A program made the translations under genes and the position numbers. Positions 26,112 to 38,291 of a DNA stretch of 64,000 nt are shown in pieces (position 1 is the stretch's first letter; each line of letters begins with the position of its first letter). The stretch is taken from the NCBI GenBank assembly GCA_026874595.1, contig CM049311.1:52891676-52955675 (forward strand). The letters run 5' to 3'. Below the pieces are notes generated by a model. It ran no database searches. It was not told the origin of the DNA and saw only the letters and a list, made by a program, of their open reading frames with translations. The stretch comes from Sipunculus nudus. Taxonomy: Eukaryota > Annelida > Sipuncula > Golfingiida > Sipunculidae.

Positions 26112-27704
26112 GGAAGTGCCACCCTTGCTACAGCTACTGGTGCACTTGGTATTGGGACACACTGAAAGCCGGGCCCAGAAAGAGAAACCAGGGCCTAATT
26201 AAACACAGGAAAAAAGACCCTTACGTAATAGAATCGATCTTGATACTGAGTTAATCATTAAGATTGGGTTTATCCCTTCCCTATGAAATAAAAGTTTAGC
26301 TGATAATTCGTATTTTTAGTGGTAATTTATTACTCTTAATTATGGTTAAAATGCCTTCATTTGTCTGAAAACCCAGGCCCACAGAAAATAGCCGTATCAT
26401 ACTTATTTTATGCGTATTTTACACTTTCTTTAATTTATTATAATAGAATGGACAGTAATCTAACCATAGACACCAGAAAGGTAACTAAAATTTGGTAAAT
26501 CAAGCCGATACCTCACTAAAACATATGGTCCGACAGACGGTCAATTTTCCCGACATACGTCTTCCGGGCCCTAATAAAAATGCATTTACACTCCATTACA
26601 AATTATATATTTCTCATTTTACTGGTAACGTTAGATCAGACAATCACATAAATGTGTACACGATTTAAAAAGTAAACTATTCCGATTTCAAGCGTTTATT
26701 ACGGTTTTTGGGATGGTCTCATAAAAGGCTATATAATGAACGTACCGTAGACGATGACCGGACCCAAATCGTCATGCATTGTACGGGGTACAGAGGTCCA
26801 ATTTCAACATGTTTCGATTTTAATAGCCCTGATGTTTACTCCTGCTACTGTTCAAGTATTTAATTTTTATTTGAACTGGTAAAACCATAATCTTCAAATG
26901 AATTTAAATTTTATGTTTAGGTATTAGTTAGGACCACAGATTAATGTAGCACTACATCATACAATCGCCACTTTACTTAGTGAAAAATAGGAAATAACTG
27001 GAGGTGGCAGATCGATAATTAATTGCCTACAGCTGCTTAATTAATTGCCCTCCACACAACTCTGTATACGATACCACTCCTGCTTAGTCACTTATCTCAG
27101 AATTTCATGTCATCATGCTGAGAATAACTAATTTTATAGATATATGCATCATATTTATGCAATTTTCTATATCTCAAATGCAGAAACTAGTGTTTGACTG
27201 CCCTAGATCAGTGGTGACCCCATATTTTTTGGGGTGAAAATTTATTAAATATTATAAGTGATTCATAGTCCAAAGTAAAATGAGAAATCAATTCTAGTTT
27301 TTGTAAATTTTATTTTATTTCTGCAGAGGAGTGATGTATTCTGGTCATGTCCGCCAGGTATTTATTTTTATTATATATGAAATTTGTCACAATATGTTTC
27401 TGTTTTTATGATAAAATGTCTTTATTTCATCAAAAAATGAATTTGTTCACTTCTTTTATTAAAAACAGTTTTCAAATTACACTTAATTGCAATTCTGTAG
27501 CTTATCATATTCTTTAACTGATTTCAGTTTTCTTCAGTCCATCATAAAAGCCAGTTGACCACCATCTTGTTAATGGTCATATCTTACCAAAATGCATGGT
27601 GACCACCCTTGATCAGTTTGATTTCCATCATGAATCAACCTTGAGCACAAAGTATCAAAGTTTCAGTTAATTATCAATTCCATAAATAATAGTGGCACTT
27701 CCCT
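26112..27704. mobile_element. Non-autonomous TTAA-target element (piggyBac-like MITE)
   Basis: Perfect 13 bp inverted ends, AGGGAAGTGCCAC (26112-26124) and GTGGCACTTCCCT (27692-27704), are each flanked by TTAA (26108-26111 and 27705-27708). The flanking modules resume across the site: 'aaataaaagtatccaagatc' after it aligns with the intact module near 25835. The 1.6 kb interior has no transposase-like frame. TTAA duplication is characteristic of piggyBac; the ends do not start with the usual CCC, so the superfamily is uncertain. Confidence 0.75.
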
Positions 27705-27829
27705 TTAAATAAGAAATAAAAGTATCCAAGATCTATTATGGACATGAACAATTCCACCCAAAATACATCGAACCAATCCTGAGGTGTGTGCTATCATCAC
27801 ACAAAAAGTCGCACAGATGGACACCTCAC

Positions 27830-28454
27830 GAAAATCTTTTCTAGGCACCAGTACAGTTGTGACCCAATACATATAGTTGCTGATGGGTTTGACACAGATC
27901 TGTCCAGGGGTACCAGAGGCATTCTCCGAAACAAAAGCGCGGTGGCTGAACCCGGCTAAAACAGCGGAAATAAAGAATAGATGTTGTATAACCTATGCTC
28001 TCGTGATGTTTTGCTGCAGGTGTAGGGGTATATGCAGTATTACTTTTAGGCAAGTTCATTGTATTTCATAAACAAAAATAAAGTCTACCTAATGATATAG
28101 ACCTACCCTCCTACGTATATATATACCAGCACACTTGATTCATTTGACCCGTCCCCTCACGAGCTCCTGTTGCATGATACGACCTGTTTCCTTCCACACT
28201 AATAATTTCAGACTGATTGTCGCTACACATTATTGCGGTTACTGATTGTAAAAAAAAAGTGATATCAAATGTACACTACAACAAACATTTACAGACAGGA
28301 AGTGTAAACAATCAAAAGCATTGCGGTACATTAAATGTCATTACATTGGCAAGTTGAAGGCAATGCCTCTCAAATAATCCAATATATCCCGATGTTCGTA
28401 GTCCCGCATAATGTTCAGTATTTTCTACTTCTGGTGACATATAACATTGAACAG

Positions 28455-28496
<42 letters not shown>

Positions 28497-29109
28497 TCTG
28501 GTTAGCTTCATATTCGCTGGGTTCAAAATTCGCGAAATTTACATTTTCAGTGTTTCGCGAGGGTTCAATTTTCGCGATCTCAAAATTAAAGTGAAATATA
28601 CACAGAGAATAACCATTTTTTTATATATAATTGTATCAAATATTATGTGCACAAAATCTTATTAACAAAAAAAAAAATCGTATATGACAGACCAGTGGAA
28701 ATATCTGGTATCACTTAAAATATTCAATCTTAGGACGCGATCTATTTTTATCTGTTTATCAACCTTTTATTTTTCAAGTTAGGGTTCCACTTATTCATGA
28801 AGCTTTAATTTTCGCGATAATTTTCCTTTTCGCGAATATCGCGAATTTGAAAGCATGGCGATCTAAAAGGCAACCACAGTATACAATGATAAGCTATACC
28901 AGGTATAGTAGGCCTAACTGTCCGGTGTGTGTGTGGGGGGGTGGGGGTAGTTGTCTTGGGGTTGTGATCTTCTATAGGCGGTACCGCGTAAACAAACGTC
29001 GATAACAGAGGGCCTATCTTTTCAGAAACGTTGGACTCCCCCGAGACATTGTTTGACAGTATTGATCAATGACCTGTCACGGATCAGAGTACGGCTCTCA
29101 GCAGGAAGG

Positions 29110-29161
<52 letters not shown>

Positions 29162-30210
29162 CTATAGTAAATATATCTCACACACACACTTTCACACAAA
29201 CACATATCCAAACGTCATTTTGTAGCATATCTTTAATCTAATCAAACTGGGTTTCTTTATTGTGTGTGCTTTTATGAATACCATCTTGACACGAGAGGTC
29301 ACGCAAAGACTTCGTCTTGAATGTAGATCAATATTCTAGGTTTATTAACACTGTAGGCTCAGTAACGAAGGTGTCTGGAGCAGCACAAGTATGTATACCG
29401 GTATACGTTCATAAGAAGGAAAACTTAAAAGCCGGTCATTGCTGGGCCTAGTGCTCATAATACATGCTAAAAATGCTGAAATGACGGTTAAGGTGTCCTC
29501 CAGTGCTTATGTCGACCGCTCAAGTACCTACAGGTGCTAAATAATGAGTTGACGTATCCCGCAGCTATGTAAACCAACAACAGACCGGATACACACATTT
29601 GTAATGTTACCCACAGAATAATCTTAGACTTTATTCCGACAAAAAAATAATAAGGAATGTTTAAAAATTTTTATAAATGTGATTTATTGACATGAATCAC
29701 TCCATAACTGGAAATTCCATTACTCCCCATTAAATGTCTTTCTGGGAAGTATGGGTTTTCCCCAAGTATCATGTGACAATCCAGGTTAAATAAAACAACC
29801 TTCCTATGGCAAAATGAATAATTCATGAGTTGTTTTTCGATACAGCTATCCAATAGGATAGGCCTGTGTCTTCAAATTTTTTTTTTCATGCCTGATAAAT
29901 CATGTTACCGCGTCAGGCAAGGTTATATAAATATTCATTAATGGTAACACTTGTGTTGCAAAAGTGCAGTTGCAGCATACTGACTGTGTAGGTCCGGGTT
30001 CCTTGTCTCAAACTGACGACCCGGCTTTGGTAGCCATTTTGTGAGGGAATTGTGAGGACAGTACTCGCTGTACAAGTACTATGACAAAGCATGGGAAGGT
30101 GAAGATATACTTAATATGCATGAATATGTATTTTTTTTGACAAAATGGTCGTTTATTACAACTGGTCACAGAACCAGTAATAAGAAGAATGCGGAAGGGG
30201 TTGAATGATC

Positions 30211-30279
<69 letters not shown>

Positions 30280-31990
30280 ATATAATATAATATAATATAT
30301 ATATGTATATATATAAAATGAATGACTGCGCCTGGCAGCAACGTAGCAAGCAGTTTAATATATATAAATTTATATGAACATATTATTTGAATAAATAAAC
30401 ATTAAAAAATTTTATAATAAACGAGTCTTCTGATTTATTGCATGGAGATGTAGACAGATTAATGTATTTGGGGTATAAATATTCCAGTTTGATCAAATAT
30501 AATATAACATTATGTTAAATAAGGCATAAACATAACAATCTGCATATTAATAATGTAAATTAGGCAAATCGTTACATTTGTTATACGTCATTCATTACAT
30601 CTAAATGTGTTATATGTTGATATATATGCATTCTTTATTATCAGAACATTCGGTTCATAAACTTAGCTGTATATTTTTAGGTAAATTAAAATATCTTCAT
30701 ACTGTACAGTTAATTTGCATATGTGAACATGTATATGTTCAAGTGGAAAAGTGACATCGATATACCTTACCTAAATTGAGTGTGAATAAGGTATTTTTTT
30801 TCGTGCCTAGGGAATGTGTGGTAATTGATCCTCCCTTCTAGTATTATAGTACATATATGTTTATCTAATTATCAATGTTTCCAACCATGATTATCTAAGT
30901 AATAAAATTATTTGCCTATAAAGAATAACTTAATATAAATAAACTTGACACAAATGAGGATAAAACATGACAGTGTTCTTTCGATAAAACTACAAAATAT
31001 ATTTTAAAAAATATCAGAGTCAATAAACATGTCAGTTCTAGTGCAATCAGTCAACCAAAGTGAAATTTCAAGAGTATAAGATAATCTTTGCACAATTATT
31101 CAGATATAGACAGTTAAAAAAGATGCAATAATAGTGAATAAAAGATAATCTCATTTCAAATGATCTGAGAAATTATTCATTCTGCATGATGTTTCAAGAT
31201 CACTGCTGAGAATATAAGGTTACTGTCACTCTGATCAGGATTATAGCAGTTTTAACAGAGGTTGAAAGGCATTGGACTACCCGTATATTCCGAGTTAACA
31301 TTCTATCTAATTGTGGTTCAGTTTGTTAAAAAAGGTGTAGGAATTAACGTATACAACTCAGTCACGAACGAGAACTGACCTTAATCGAGGCACTAATTAA
31401 CAGACAGGAACATGTGAAGGCGGAATAGTGTTCTTAATCATTGATATTAAAAGTGGAAGCTTCATTTTGCCACTGACCATAACTAGGGTGCCAGTTGGCC
31501 TGCGGACCGAGAGGTCCAAACGTTATACGCAATACTATAATAGAAGAGTGCCTGCATGAATAATTAGGAAATGTAACGGTCTAAAATTCGGGACCAGGAA
31601 ATCTGACCGTTATATAGAAGCTCTGAACGTCACTTAATAAAAATTATAATATTGATTCACATATCGATATGATAATATCCAGGTAAGTTTAAGACAGCAG
31701 GCACTGTACCTTATATCTGTATATTGTGACACACACACATGATTGTGCTGCACACTCGCTTTACACGAAATATACGATAATTATGATTCGACCCATTCCT
31801 CATTATATATGCAATTTAGCCACAAGTAATTATATATTAATCACTAAGGAGTCCCCAGAGAATGCAAACAAACCATTTAATTCTAGTATTTGCTAAGAAA
31901 AAGACCTTTTTTGTTATTTTCCAATCAGAATTGATTTAATAAACATTTACATATTCACATGCAAATTAGCTTCTTAAAAATGAACAAACC
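27830..31990. other. Non-coding stretch with microsatellites
   Basis: No coding exon is recognised. It contains (TA)n at 28457-28495, 29112-29158 and 30213-30315 (the last degenerating into TATAA units). A patch rich in 'ttcgcgaa/aattttcgcga' palindromes at 28505-28860 looks like a decayed repeat. A GTGTGTGGGGG tract lies near 28925. Confidence 0.55.
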
Positions 31991-32049
31991 TATCATCAAA
32001 AAAGATCATTAGTATACATTAAGTAAATTCAGTAAAACCAGCAATAGCT

Positions 32050-33122
32050 CCGCTTTCATGATATTCTTATAATAAAGAACACATATGTCACCAGAGGACT
32101 GCGACTTAGTTCCTGTATTGCATGTTTTAGTGGGGAGTTTAACAAGATGATTGTTTTGATAATTTACTGTATCAGCGTGAGAACTTTGGTTGGAGAGCAC
32201 ACGTGTCTCGTTAATTTCAGTGCAGTTAAATTTCGTGTGATCCGTCTATGTTTGGCGGTCTCTATAGTAACGATTGTTTTTCGTAGACTTCAAAGGATGT
32301 GCACTTGTTTAGATTGGTCTTTTTAGGGTTTTGACTCTGGAGGCGTGTCCATATTAAGATTCATGTAATAATTTGTCGGCATAATAGGAAGTGGTATTGT
32401 CAAGAAGACGGTCAAGACTTGTGACGTCAGGAAGCATATATTAGACATGATTAAGACGAAATTCGCTACGAATGACCGATCAGCGCCAGTTCGGGTAGCC
32501 TGACGATATCTGCAGTCCAGGGACAGGTCTGCATGCATTAAAAGCCTAAACAGCTGAGAGATGATGTCTATAAGCGTAGATTGCCGGTGTCGGAGGAAAG
32601 CCATGGTGATTTTTCTGTAACGGACTTCAGAGCGAGTATCGTATTATGCCGACGGACTGGTAAACCTGTTGTAAGAGCTTCCAGGAACAGACATAGAACA
32701 TCATTTAAATGTGTAACTTTGGAGGTGTTGGATATCGCAGTGTGGACGCATTTTCGGTTACCTAGAGCTAGATGATTCCAGGAGTCATCAGATGTGAGAG
32801 ACATTGATTTTAAGTCAAGATAGATTGTGTCTGTGTATATAAGTACTGCGTTAACTGTGTCTTGAGAGTTATACCATTATTCAAACGAGGGACTATTGGT
32901 GGTCGGAGCTCCGTGTATCAAAATGGACTGATTGTACTGTGAACACACGGATAGACTGTGAGACGGGCAGCACAAAGTTCGTATGTCACGTGTGTCAAGT
33001 GATCAGGAGAAGTGTAAACAAGGGACTGCTCTGTGTACTGTGGTTAACGGACTTGGTGGTTGCTTCTATGATTATTTTCGAAAATCAGTGCTTATATGTG
33101 TGGAGCGCCTCTCCAGAGAAAC
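32050..33122 (+). repeat. Promoter/5'-exon block, copy 1 of a ~1.05 kb duplication
   Basis: From about 32085 ('tgtcaccagaggactgcgac') to 33115 ('tggagcgcctctccag') this aligns along its length with 54960-56042 in the same orientation. Shared blocks include 'gacaggtctgcatgcatta' against 'ggcaagtctgcgtccatca', 'ctgagagatgatgtctataa' and 'tctgtaacggact'. Divergence is substantial and no reading frame is shared, so conservation is not protein-based. In this copy the block ends at a consensus donor upstream of the CARD exon. Confidence 0.8.
32836..33122 (+). promoter_or_regulatory. Putative TATA promoter and 5' non-coding exon of the CARD/SAMD9-like gene
   Basis: TATATAAG is at 32836-32843; a start would be expected near 32866. 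The downstream ~255 bases end at 33122 with AC|GTAAGTGT, a strong donor. The nearest fitting acceptor is CATTTTCCAG (AG 35358-35359) in front of the CARD exon. The intervening intron carries an inserted repeat. The homologous block at 55-56 kb has lost both the TATA motif and the donor. The link to the CARD exon is inference. Confidence 0.45.
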
Positions 33123-33135
33123 GTAAGTGTATGTT

Positions 33136-35268
33136 TTTTCAGCTCAGCTGAATGAAAGTCATCTGAGCTAAAGCGATCACTCTTTGTCCGTCGTCCGGCT
33201 GTCTGTCCATACATTAACCAAGCACAAATCGTAACCGCTGGACCAGGAAACTTCTAACTTGACATGCAGGGAGGTCCATGAAAAATCTCCTTGGGAACCT
33301 GAAATTAGGTCTCTGTTACCCATATCCTCCGAGCTGTGGGGCTCAGAATTACCACAGAATAATTATAAGCCCCCCCCCCCCCCGAATAATTTAAAATTTG
33401 ATACAAAGCAGGGTACAAAACACAACCATTAGACCTAGAATCTTCTAACTTGACATCTTGAGAGTTTCTCAAAAGTTCTCCTCAGAACCCTGAAATTAGG
33501 TCTCTGTTACCTATACCCTCTGAGCTAAGGGGCTCGTGAGTACCCCAACCCGGTAACCCCCGAATAATTAAAAATTAATCTCCAGTACCTGAAAAACTAA
33601 TGCATTGATCATCATGTTTTTATTTGTATGCATATTGATAATGGAGTGAAAATCCACCTGCAAATCCATCGGAATTTGTTAAGAAAATTTACGCATTTTT
33701 TCTCTAATTTTTAGACCTTCAAATAAGGCAGTCCGTCGGGTAATGCGACACAAATCGTAACCGTTAGACCCAAAAACTTCTAACTGTACATCCTGGGCAA
33801 ATCTTCCTCGAAACCTGAAATTTGGTCATGATGACCTATATTCTGCGACCAATTGGCCGAAAACATGATTTCGGGCACCCGGGGTACAAATTGTAACCAT
33901 TTTGCCTAGAATCTTCTATCATGACTTTCAGGGAGATCTTGGGTATATCTGCGTTACAGGACTTTCAGGGAGATCCTGGGAAAATCTGCGTCGAGATTGT
34001 ATAGGCTTCCCTTCTTACGTAATATCCAGGGAAGACTGTGAAATCTCCATGGAAACCTGAGATTAGGTCATGATAATGTTTATTCTGCAAGTTATTGGCC
34101 AAAAACATGATTTAAGCATATATTCAGACATGGCACAACACTTAAATGTTTGGACTAGAACCTTGTAATATGACATCCAGGGAAGTCCTAAGCAAGTCTC
34201 CTTTGATCCCAGAACCATCTCACTTAAAATTCAAGGAGGTCCTTGGCAAATCTCCTTCCAACACATGAGATTAGCTCGTGGTGGCCCACATTCTGGAAAA
34301 CCTAATTTTGAGCAACATGAAAGTCATACAGGCCTTCACAGTTTCCGCACAAACTGTTAGATCGGGAAATACCTTTCTAAATATAAAGGGAGGTCATTGT
34401 GAAGTTTCCTTGGACATCTGAAATCAGGTCACTGTGACTTTCATTCTGCAAGATATATGACCGGACATAGTTTGAGCACCCTTTATAAGATAGATTTGCA
34501 TGATTGGTGACACTTGGACCTAGAAACTTCTAATTTGATTAAGATCCAGGGATCTTCCTGTAAAAATCCCTTGGCAACCTGAATTAATGTCACCTATATT
34601 GTGCGATCAATGTGAAAGAATATGATTTTAGCACCCTATTATTCAGATTAACAAAAATTGTTACAGTTGAACGTAGAAATTCTGCGCTCTTTATGCAGCA
34701 GTTATTCACTGCAGTCGTCCCAGACATCGTTTCGTGTAACCGCTGCTAGGTATGGCAAGGTTCTCTGGGCAGGAACACCAGGATGTGCACAGAGCACAGT
34801 TTTATTATCCTGAAACTACAGCTCTCATTGGTCTGATTTATGGCCCAATACCAGAAAGGGTGTTATAAGACCAACGGGAGGGGGTGTCACATGTTTAAAA
34901 TTTAGGCTGGATGCACAATTCAATTCAGTGCTCTTTGCGCACACTTTTGTTCCTGTGAAGAAAACCTTGCCATACCAAGCAGCGGTAACATAAAACGATG
35001 TCTGGGACGACTGCAGTGTATGACCGCGGGGAGCATAATGAACTTCAAACTAAGCATCTCGGGAGTTCCCGGTAAAATTTTCTTGGAAATCCTAAGTAAG
35101 GTCACTGAAACCTATTTTCTAAGGACTTTGGGTAAAGCATGATTTGAGCATTCTGTTAGTCATTCTACCCATTAGATATTTTATATCAGATCATATTATC
35201 AATTAATGCATGTGTCACCTGTTTGTCAAATTCAGCTGAGCGTCATGGCCCAGGGGCCACTTGTTTTC
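33136..35268 (-). repeat. Hairpin-ended dispersed repeat inserted in the 5' intron
   Basis: An inverted copy of the family: on the plus strand it opens with the 3' hairpin ('cagctcagctgaatg' / 'tcatctgagctaaag') and 'tttgtccgtcgtccg', and ends with the 5' signature 'ggcccaggggccacttgttt' near 35248-35268. Modules with 'gaaattaggtctctgttacc', 'atcttctaacttgacat' and 'ggtcatgatgacctat' repeat along it. A C15-like run is at about 33370. No coding frame. Confidence 0.75.
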
Positions 35269-35359
35269 GTGAATCGGGTATTGTAGCGCCATCTTTCAGG
35301 GATTACTACAAGATGTGTTGATATGCTGGTGAATATGTAATGCCATCCGCATTTTCCAG

Positions 35360-35428
35360 ATGAGCTGTGCCAGTTTATTTGAGTTAATCTTGACGAATGA
35401 CCATCATGGAAGATCGGCAGAGGTATAG
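35360..35428 (+). promoter_or_regulatory. Short upstream ORF overlapping the CARD start
   Basis: If splicing uses the acceptor ending at 35359, the exon opens with an ATG that reads 22 codons in another frame to TAG at 35426-35428, overlapping the CARD initiators at 35397 and 35406. An in-frame TGA at 35391 closes the CARD frame upstream. The ATG at 35406 (ATCATGG) has the better initiation context. A role in limiting translation is a hypothesis. Confidence 0.4.
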
Positions 35429-35700
35429 CATAAACCTGCACCGCACTACCCTGATAAGTGGTATCAACGTGGACTCTTCACTCATCATTGACGCTCTGAG
35501 GTCTAAACGCCTGTTGACTGCAGCAGAAGTGCAAATCATTCATTGTAGACCGACCAGCTTTGACAAAGCCAGGGAACTTTTATCTATACTTGAGTCCAAG
35601 CCGGACCCTTCTGTTTTCCCAGTGTTTATAGAGTGCCTTGGTAAATACGGATTAGAACACCTTGGGAATGTTTTAGAAAGATCAGCTGACGACTGGACAG
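35397..35700 (+). CDS. CARD-domain exon, N-terminus of the SAMD9-like gene
   Basis: Codes 101 residues and ends at 35700 with ACAG|GTAAAA in phase 1. Residues about 9-95 look like a CARD (caspase-recruitment, six-helix death fold): LHRTTLISGINVDSSLIID, then SKRLLTAAEVQIIHCRPT, then a 'kARELLSIL' helix, 'FPVFIECLGKYGLEHL' and a final helix. The 'L-t-x-x-E-x-x-x-I' plus 'T..dKaReLLsIL' pattern is diagnostic. CARDs form homotypic contacts in inflammatory and apoptotic signalling (family knowledge). Downstream exons entered in phase 1 are 36882-37099 (RFX-like, terminal), 38292-38504, and 39036 (SAMD9 body). The start is either 35397 or 35406. I am sure of the domain and less sure which downstream exon is joined. 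Confidence 0.8.
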
Positions 35701-36109
35701 GTAAAATCATATTTCAAAATTCTTAACAATTGTTGTGTGCTTTTATATTTCATATAATCACCTTTTTTACAATACCTAACCATCAAATATCACATGAGTA
35801 ATGAGGTATCATTAGTACTTCAGAAAGCATGGCCAGGGGAAATTTTCTAGACCCTAATTTTCTTGTACCTAGAGATCCAAGTCAATTGTCATAAAAATAG
35901 GCTCAAATCTCAATCTGTAATAATATGAGTTATTAACATTAATGTCTCACAGTTCCTCCAATATCAATTAAATGTTTCCAAAAAGAACTAAATATAAACA
36001 TATGTGATAATAAGACATGATTCACACGTATTCATGCACAATATTGTGGAAACCGTCCATTGAACAAAAAGTTACAGGATTAAAATTATAACATGTTTTT
36101 TAATCGCGA

Positions 36110-36177
36110 TATATATATATATATATATAACTGTATATTATTTATTAGCATATATATAGATATATATATATATATAT

Positions 36178-36241
<64 letters not shown>
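36110..36241. repeat. (TA)n microsatellites in an intron
   Basis: Three TA runs separated by short unique pieces, the last about 60 bases. Confidence 0.9.
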
Positions 36242-36245
<4 letters not shown>

Positions 36246-36881
36246 CCTCGAATTTATAGGCCAAATGGTTTTCACTTTTTTTTCTTAACGATAATATTCC
36301 CTGTTATTTCAGGCTATTGCTAAGGTTTGATGCCTACCATTACTACACGAATTTGTCTCGTTTTCATTCCAAACACGCTATTTCTACACAATACATCGCA
36401 AAAACAACCCGAGAGTTTTTAGTGAGACTATATTATTGATTTCAACAAAACTTTTTTTAAAGAAATATGTAAAGTTAAATTAATTTTGTGATTAGACGCA
36501 ACAGTTAGAGTTATCTTTCAAATAAAACCTTATACATTTGTCTTATTTAGCAATAAAAAATGAATGCAAGGGTACCATTTCATGATCCTAGAACTAGTAT
36601 ATTACGGAAGTTCCAGTTAATTTTAGTGACTATGCTCAAACTTTCTGCACTTAACAATCATGTAACTGATCCACATACAAACATATTTATATCTACCTTG
36701 TTTAACAATGGAAGAGGAGTAGACGGTGTTTATTTCACGACAATTGGACCAGTATTAAGATACTGTAGATTTTGTGACCATATCCCAATATCCGATTTCC
36801 CACAGACGCAAACATTTTTGCGTATTTTTTGGTAAGTTATTTGGGTTTATAATTTGTTAAAGGATTTTGTTTTGCTTTCAG

Positions 36882-37099
36882 AGGAATTGGCAAAGAACCA
36901 GCTAGAGACTTGGTTGAAAGATAATTACAAGTTTGAAACCTATGGCTCAGTTGGTTTTACACGACTATTCGATCACGCATGCGCAAACGACCTTCCTGTT
37001 GGTACACATGTTGGTAGACTTCGTCAGGTCATTGCTAAGGTCTTCCCAGGAGTAAAGTTGAAACTCCCAGACATCGGCCAGGCCTATCTGTATCCTTGA
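36882..37099 (+). CDS. RFX-like winged-helix exon, probable alternative 3' terminal exon
   Basis: A strong acceptor (TTTTGCTTTCAG, AG at 36880-36881) opens a phase-1 exon of 72 codons that ends in TGA at 37097-37099. It matches the phase of the CARD donor. The product reads QLETWLKDNYKFE, SVGFTRLFDHACANDL, VGRLRQVIAKVFPGVKLK and closes AYLYP. The layout 'WL..NY......S...LY..Y..HC......n.a.FGKLIR.vFP..k.rR.....YhY' is that of RFX-type winged helices. I therefore infer an RFX-like fold; DNA contact residues are not clearly kept. As it ends in a stop, CARD+RFX would be a protein of about 173 residues separate from the SAMD9 isoform. An AATAAA lies near 37313. Confidence 0.6.
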
Positions 37100-37145
37100 G
37101 GCGATCTAACAAAAAAAGATACAATAATAATCACCTGTGTTTATT

Positions 37146-37310
37146 ACCTCCGTCATCGAAGGTGGCAGGGGTTATGTGACGCGTGTATGTGACTGTGTGT
37201 CTGTGAGAACCGTATTTTCGAAAGTTTTGAATGAATTTTGATGAATCTTTATGGAACGACCAGCCCTGCGCGAAAGCAAAAAAAAAATATATTTTTTGGA
37301 TGGATCACTA
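37146..37310 (+). repeat. Dispersed repeat ('cctccgtc..gaaggtgg..ggttatg')
   Basis: Typical of a widespread invertebrate repeat beginning CCTCCGYCAxxGAGG-GGTTATG and followed by 'gtgtgtctgtgag' and 'ttttgatgaatctttatgg'. A relative is at 49335-49530. Confidence 0.55.
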
Positions 37311-38291
37311 GAATAAATCATTAATTAATATGCACCTACTAAAACAAATTACAAAATTTAAGATTTCACTTCATTTGTACTCTTTGGTCCACTCTCCTTA
37401 AAAAAAAAAACCTTAGAATCAATTAAGCACTTTTTTTAGATATCTCGCGGACAATGGAGGATCCATTTCATGGGCTCGCGTCATTGAGACATGCACGTCA
37501 AAGTTGAGTGCAGTGACAATGACGTCATAATATCGATCCTGATAAGCTACTGTTTGCTGGTAAATTAAGTCCATTCTTATGGGCTAGGCTAGCCCTTGCT
37601 GGTGGGTGGCGTGGCTGACATGGGGTGACCCCGCTCACCAAGATTTTTACCTAATTTCTTAGATGAATCGAAGGAGCTGGGCAGGTGGCGGGCTCAGAAG
37701 AATTTACCCTTCCCCTCAAGTAACGTCAGATCCATTACAGTCATTGGTTTTAATTCATCATGAGTCAGTTAAAGCCTGTAGCAAATGCCAGACACTGGAT
37801 CTATATCAGTTTTTGACAACAACAAACTTTCAAAAGTTCTTAATTATTTTCATTGAACATTCATGGAAGAATAAACAATAGATATTTAGTATGAACTGTG
37901 ACAATAATAAATTCGAACTAATGTTTTCGATGAATTTCAGGGAATGAACGTGGAATGTCGGATATGGATTGGTAAAAATTTGAGGCAGGTCCGGATGGTT
38001 GCGGGGGTATGCGCCCTGTGAGTGCGTTCTAGTTGAACACTGCAGTGTATTTGTTATTATATTGTCAAGCCAAGAACCGAAATGTTACCTATCCCTCCGA
38101 GTCCACCGCAACGAAGAAAACTCAATGATCTTAACCAAGCTAATTTCACGGCCTATAAATTTTCAGTTTCATTATACAGGTGCAAAATATCTTATGTGAA
38201 AGAGGGTTTTAAGCATCAGTTAAAATAGGAAATTTTGCTACAGCGTTGCTGCTATTTAACTGGAGATGATATTTGCTTCTCATCTTTGAAG
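37311..38291. other. Intron sequence of the CARD/SAMD9-like gene
   Basis: No further exon passes both splice-site and phase checks. A 72-codon frame at 37663 has no acceptor in phase and looks random. Confidence 0.4.

Noticed and set aside
36560-36835. 91-codon frame with an acceptor-like site before it and GTAAGT at its end
   Set aside because: All frames from the acceptor hit stops before the ATG, the donor would be in phase 2 rather than 1, and the sequence has random composition.
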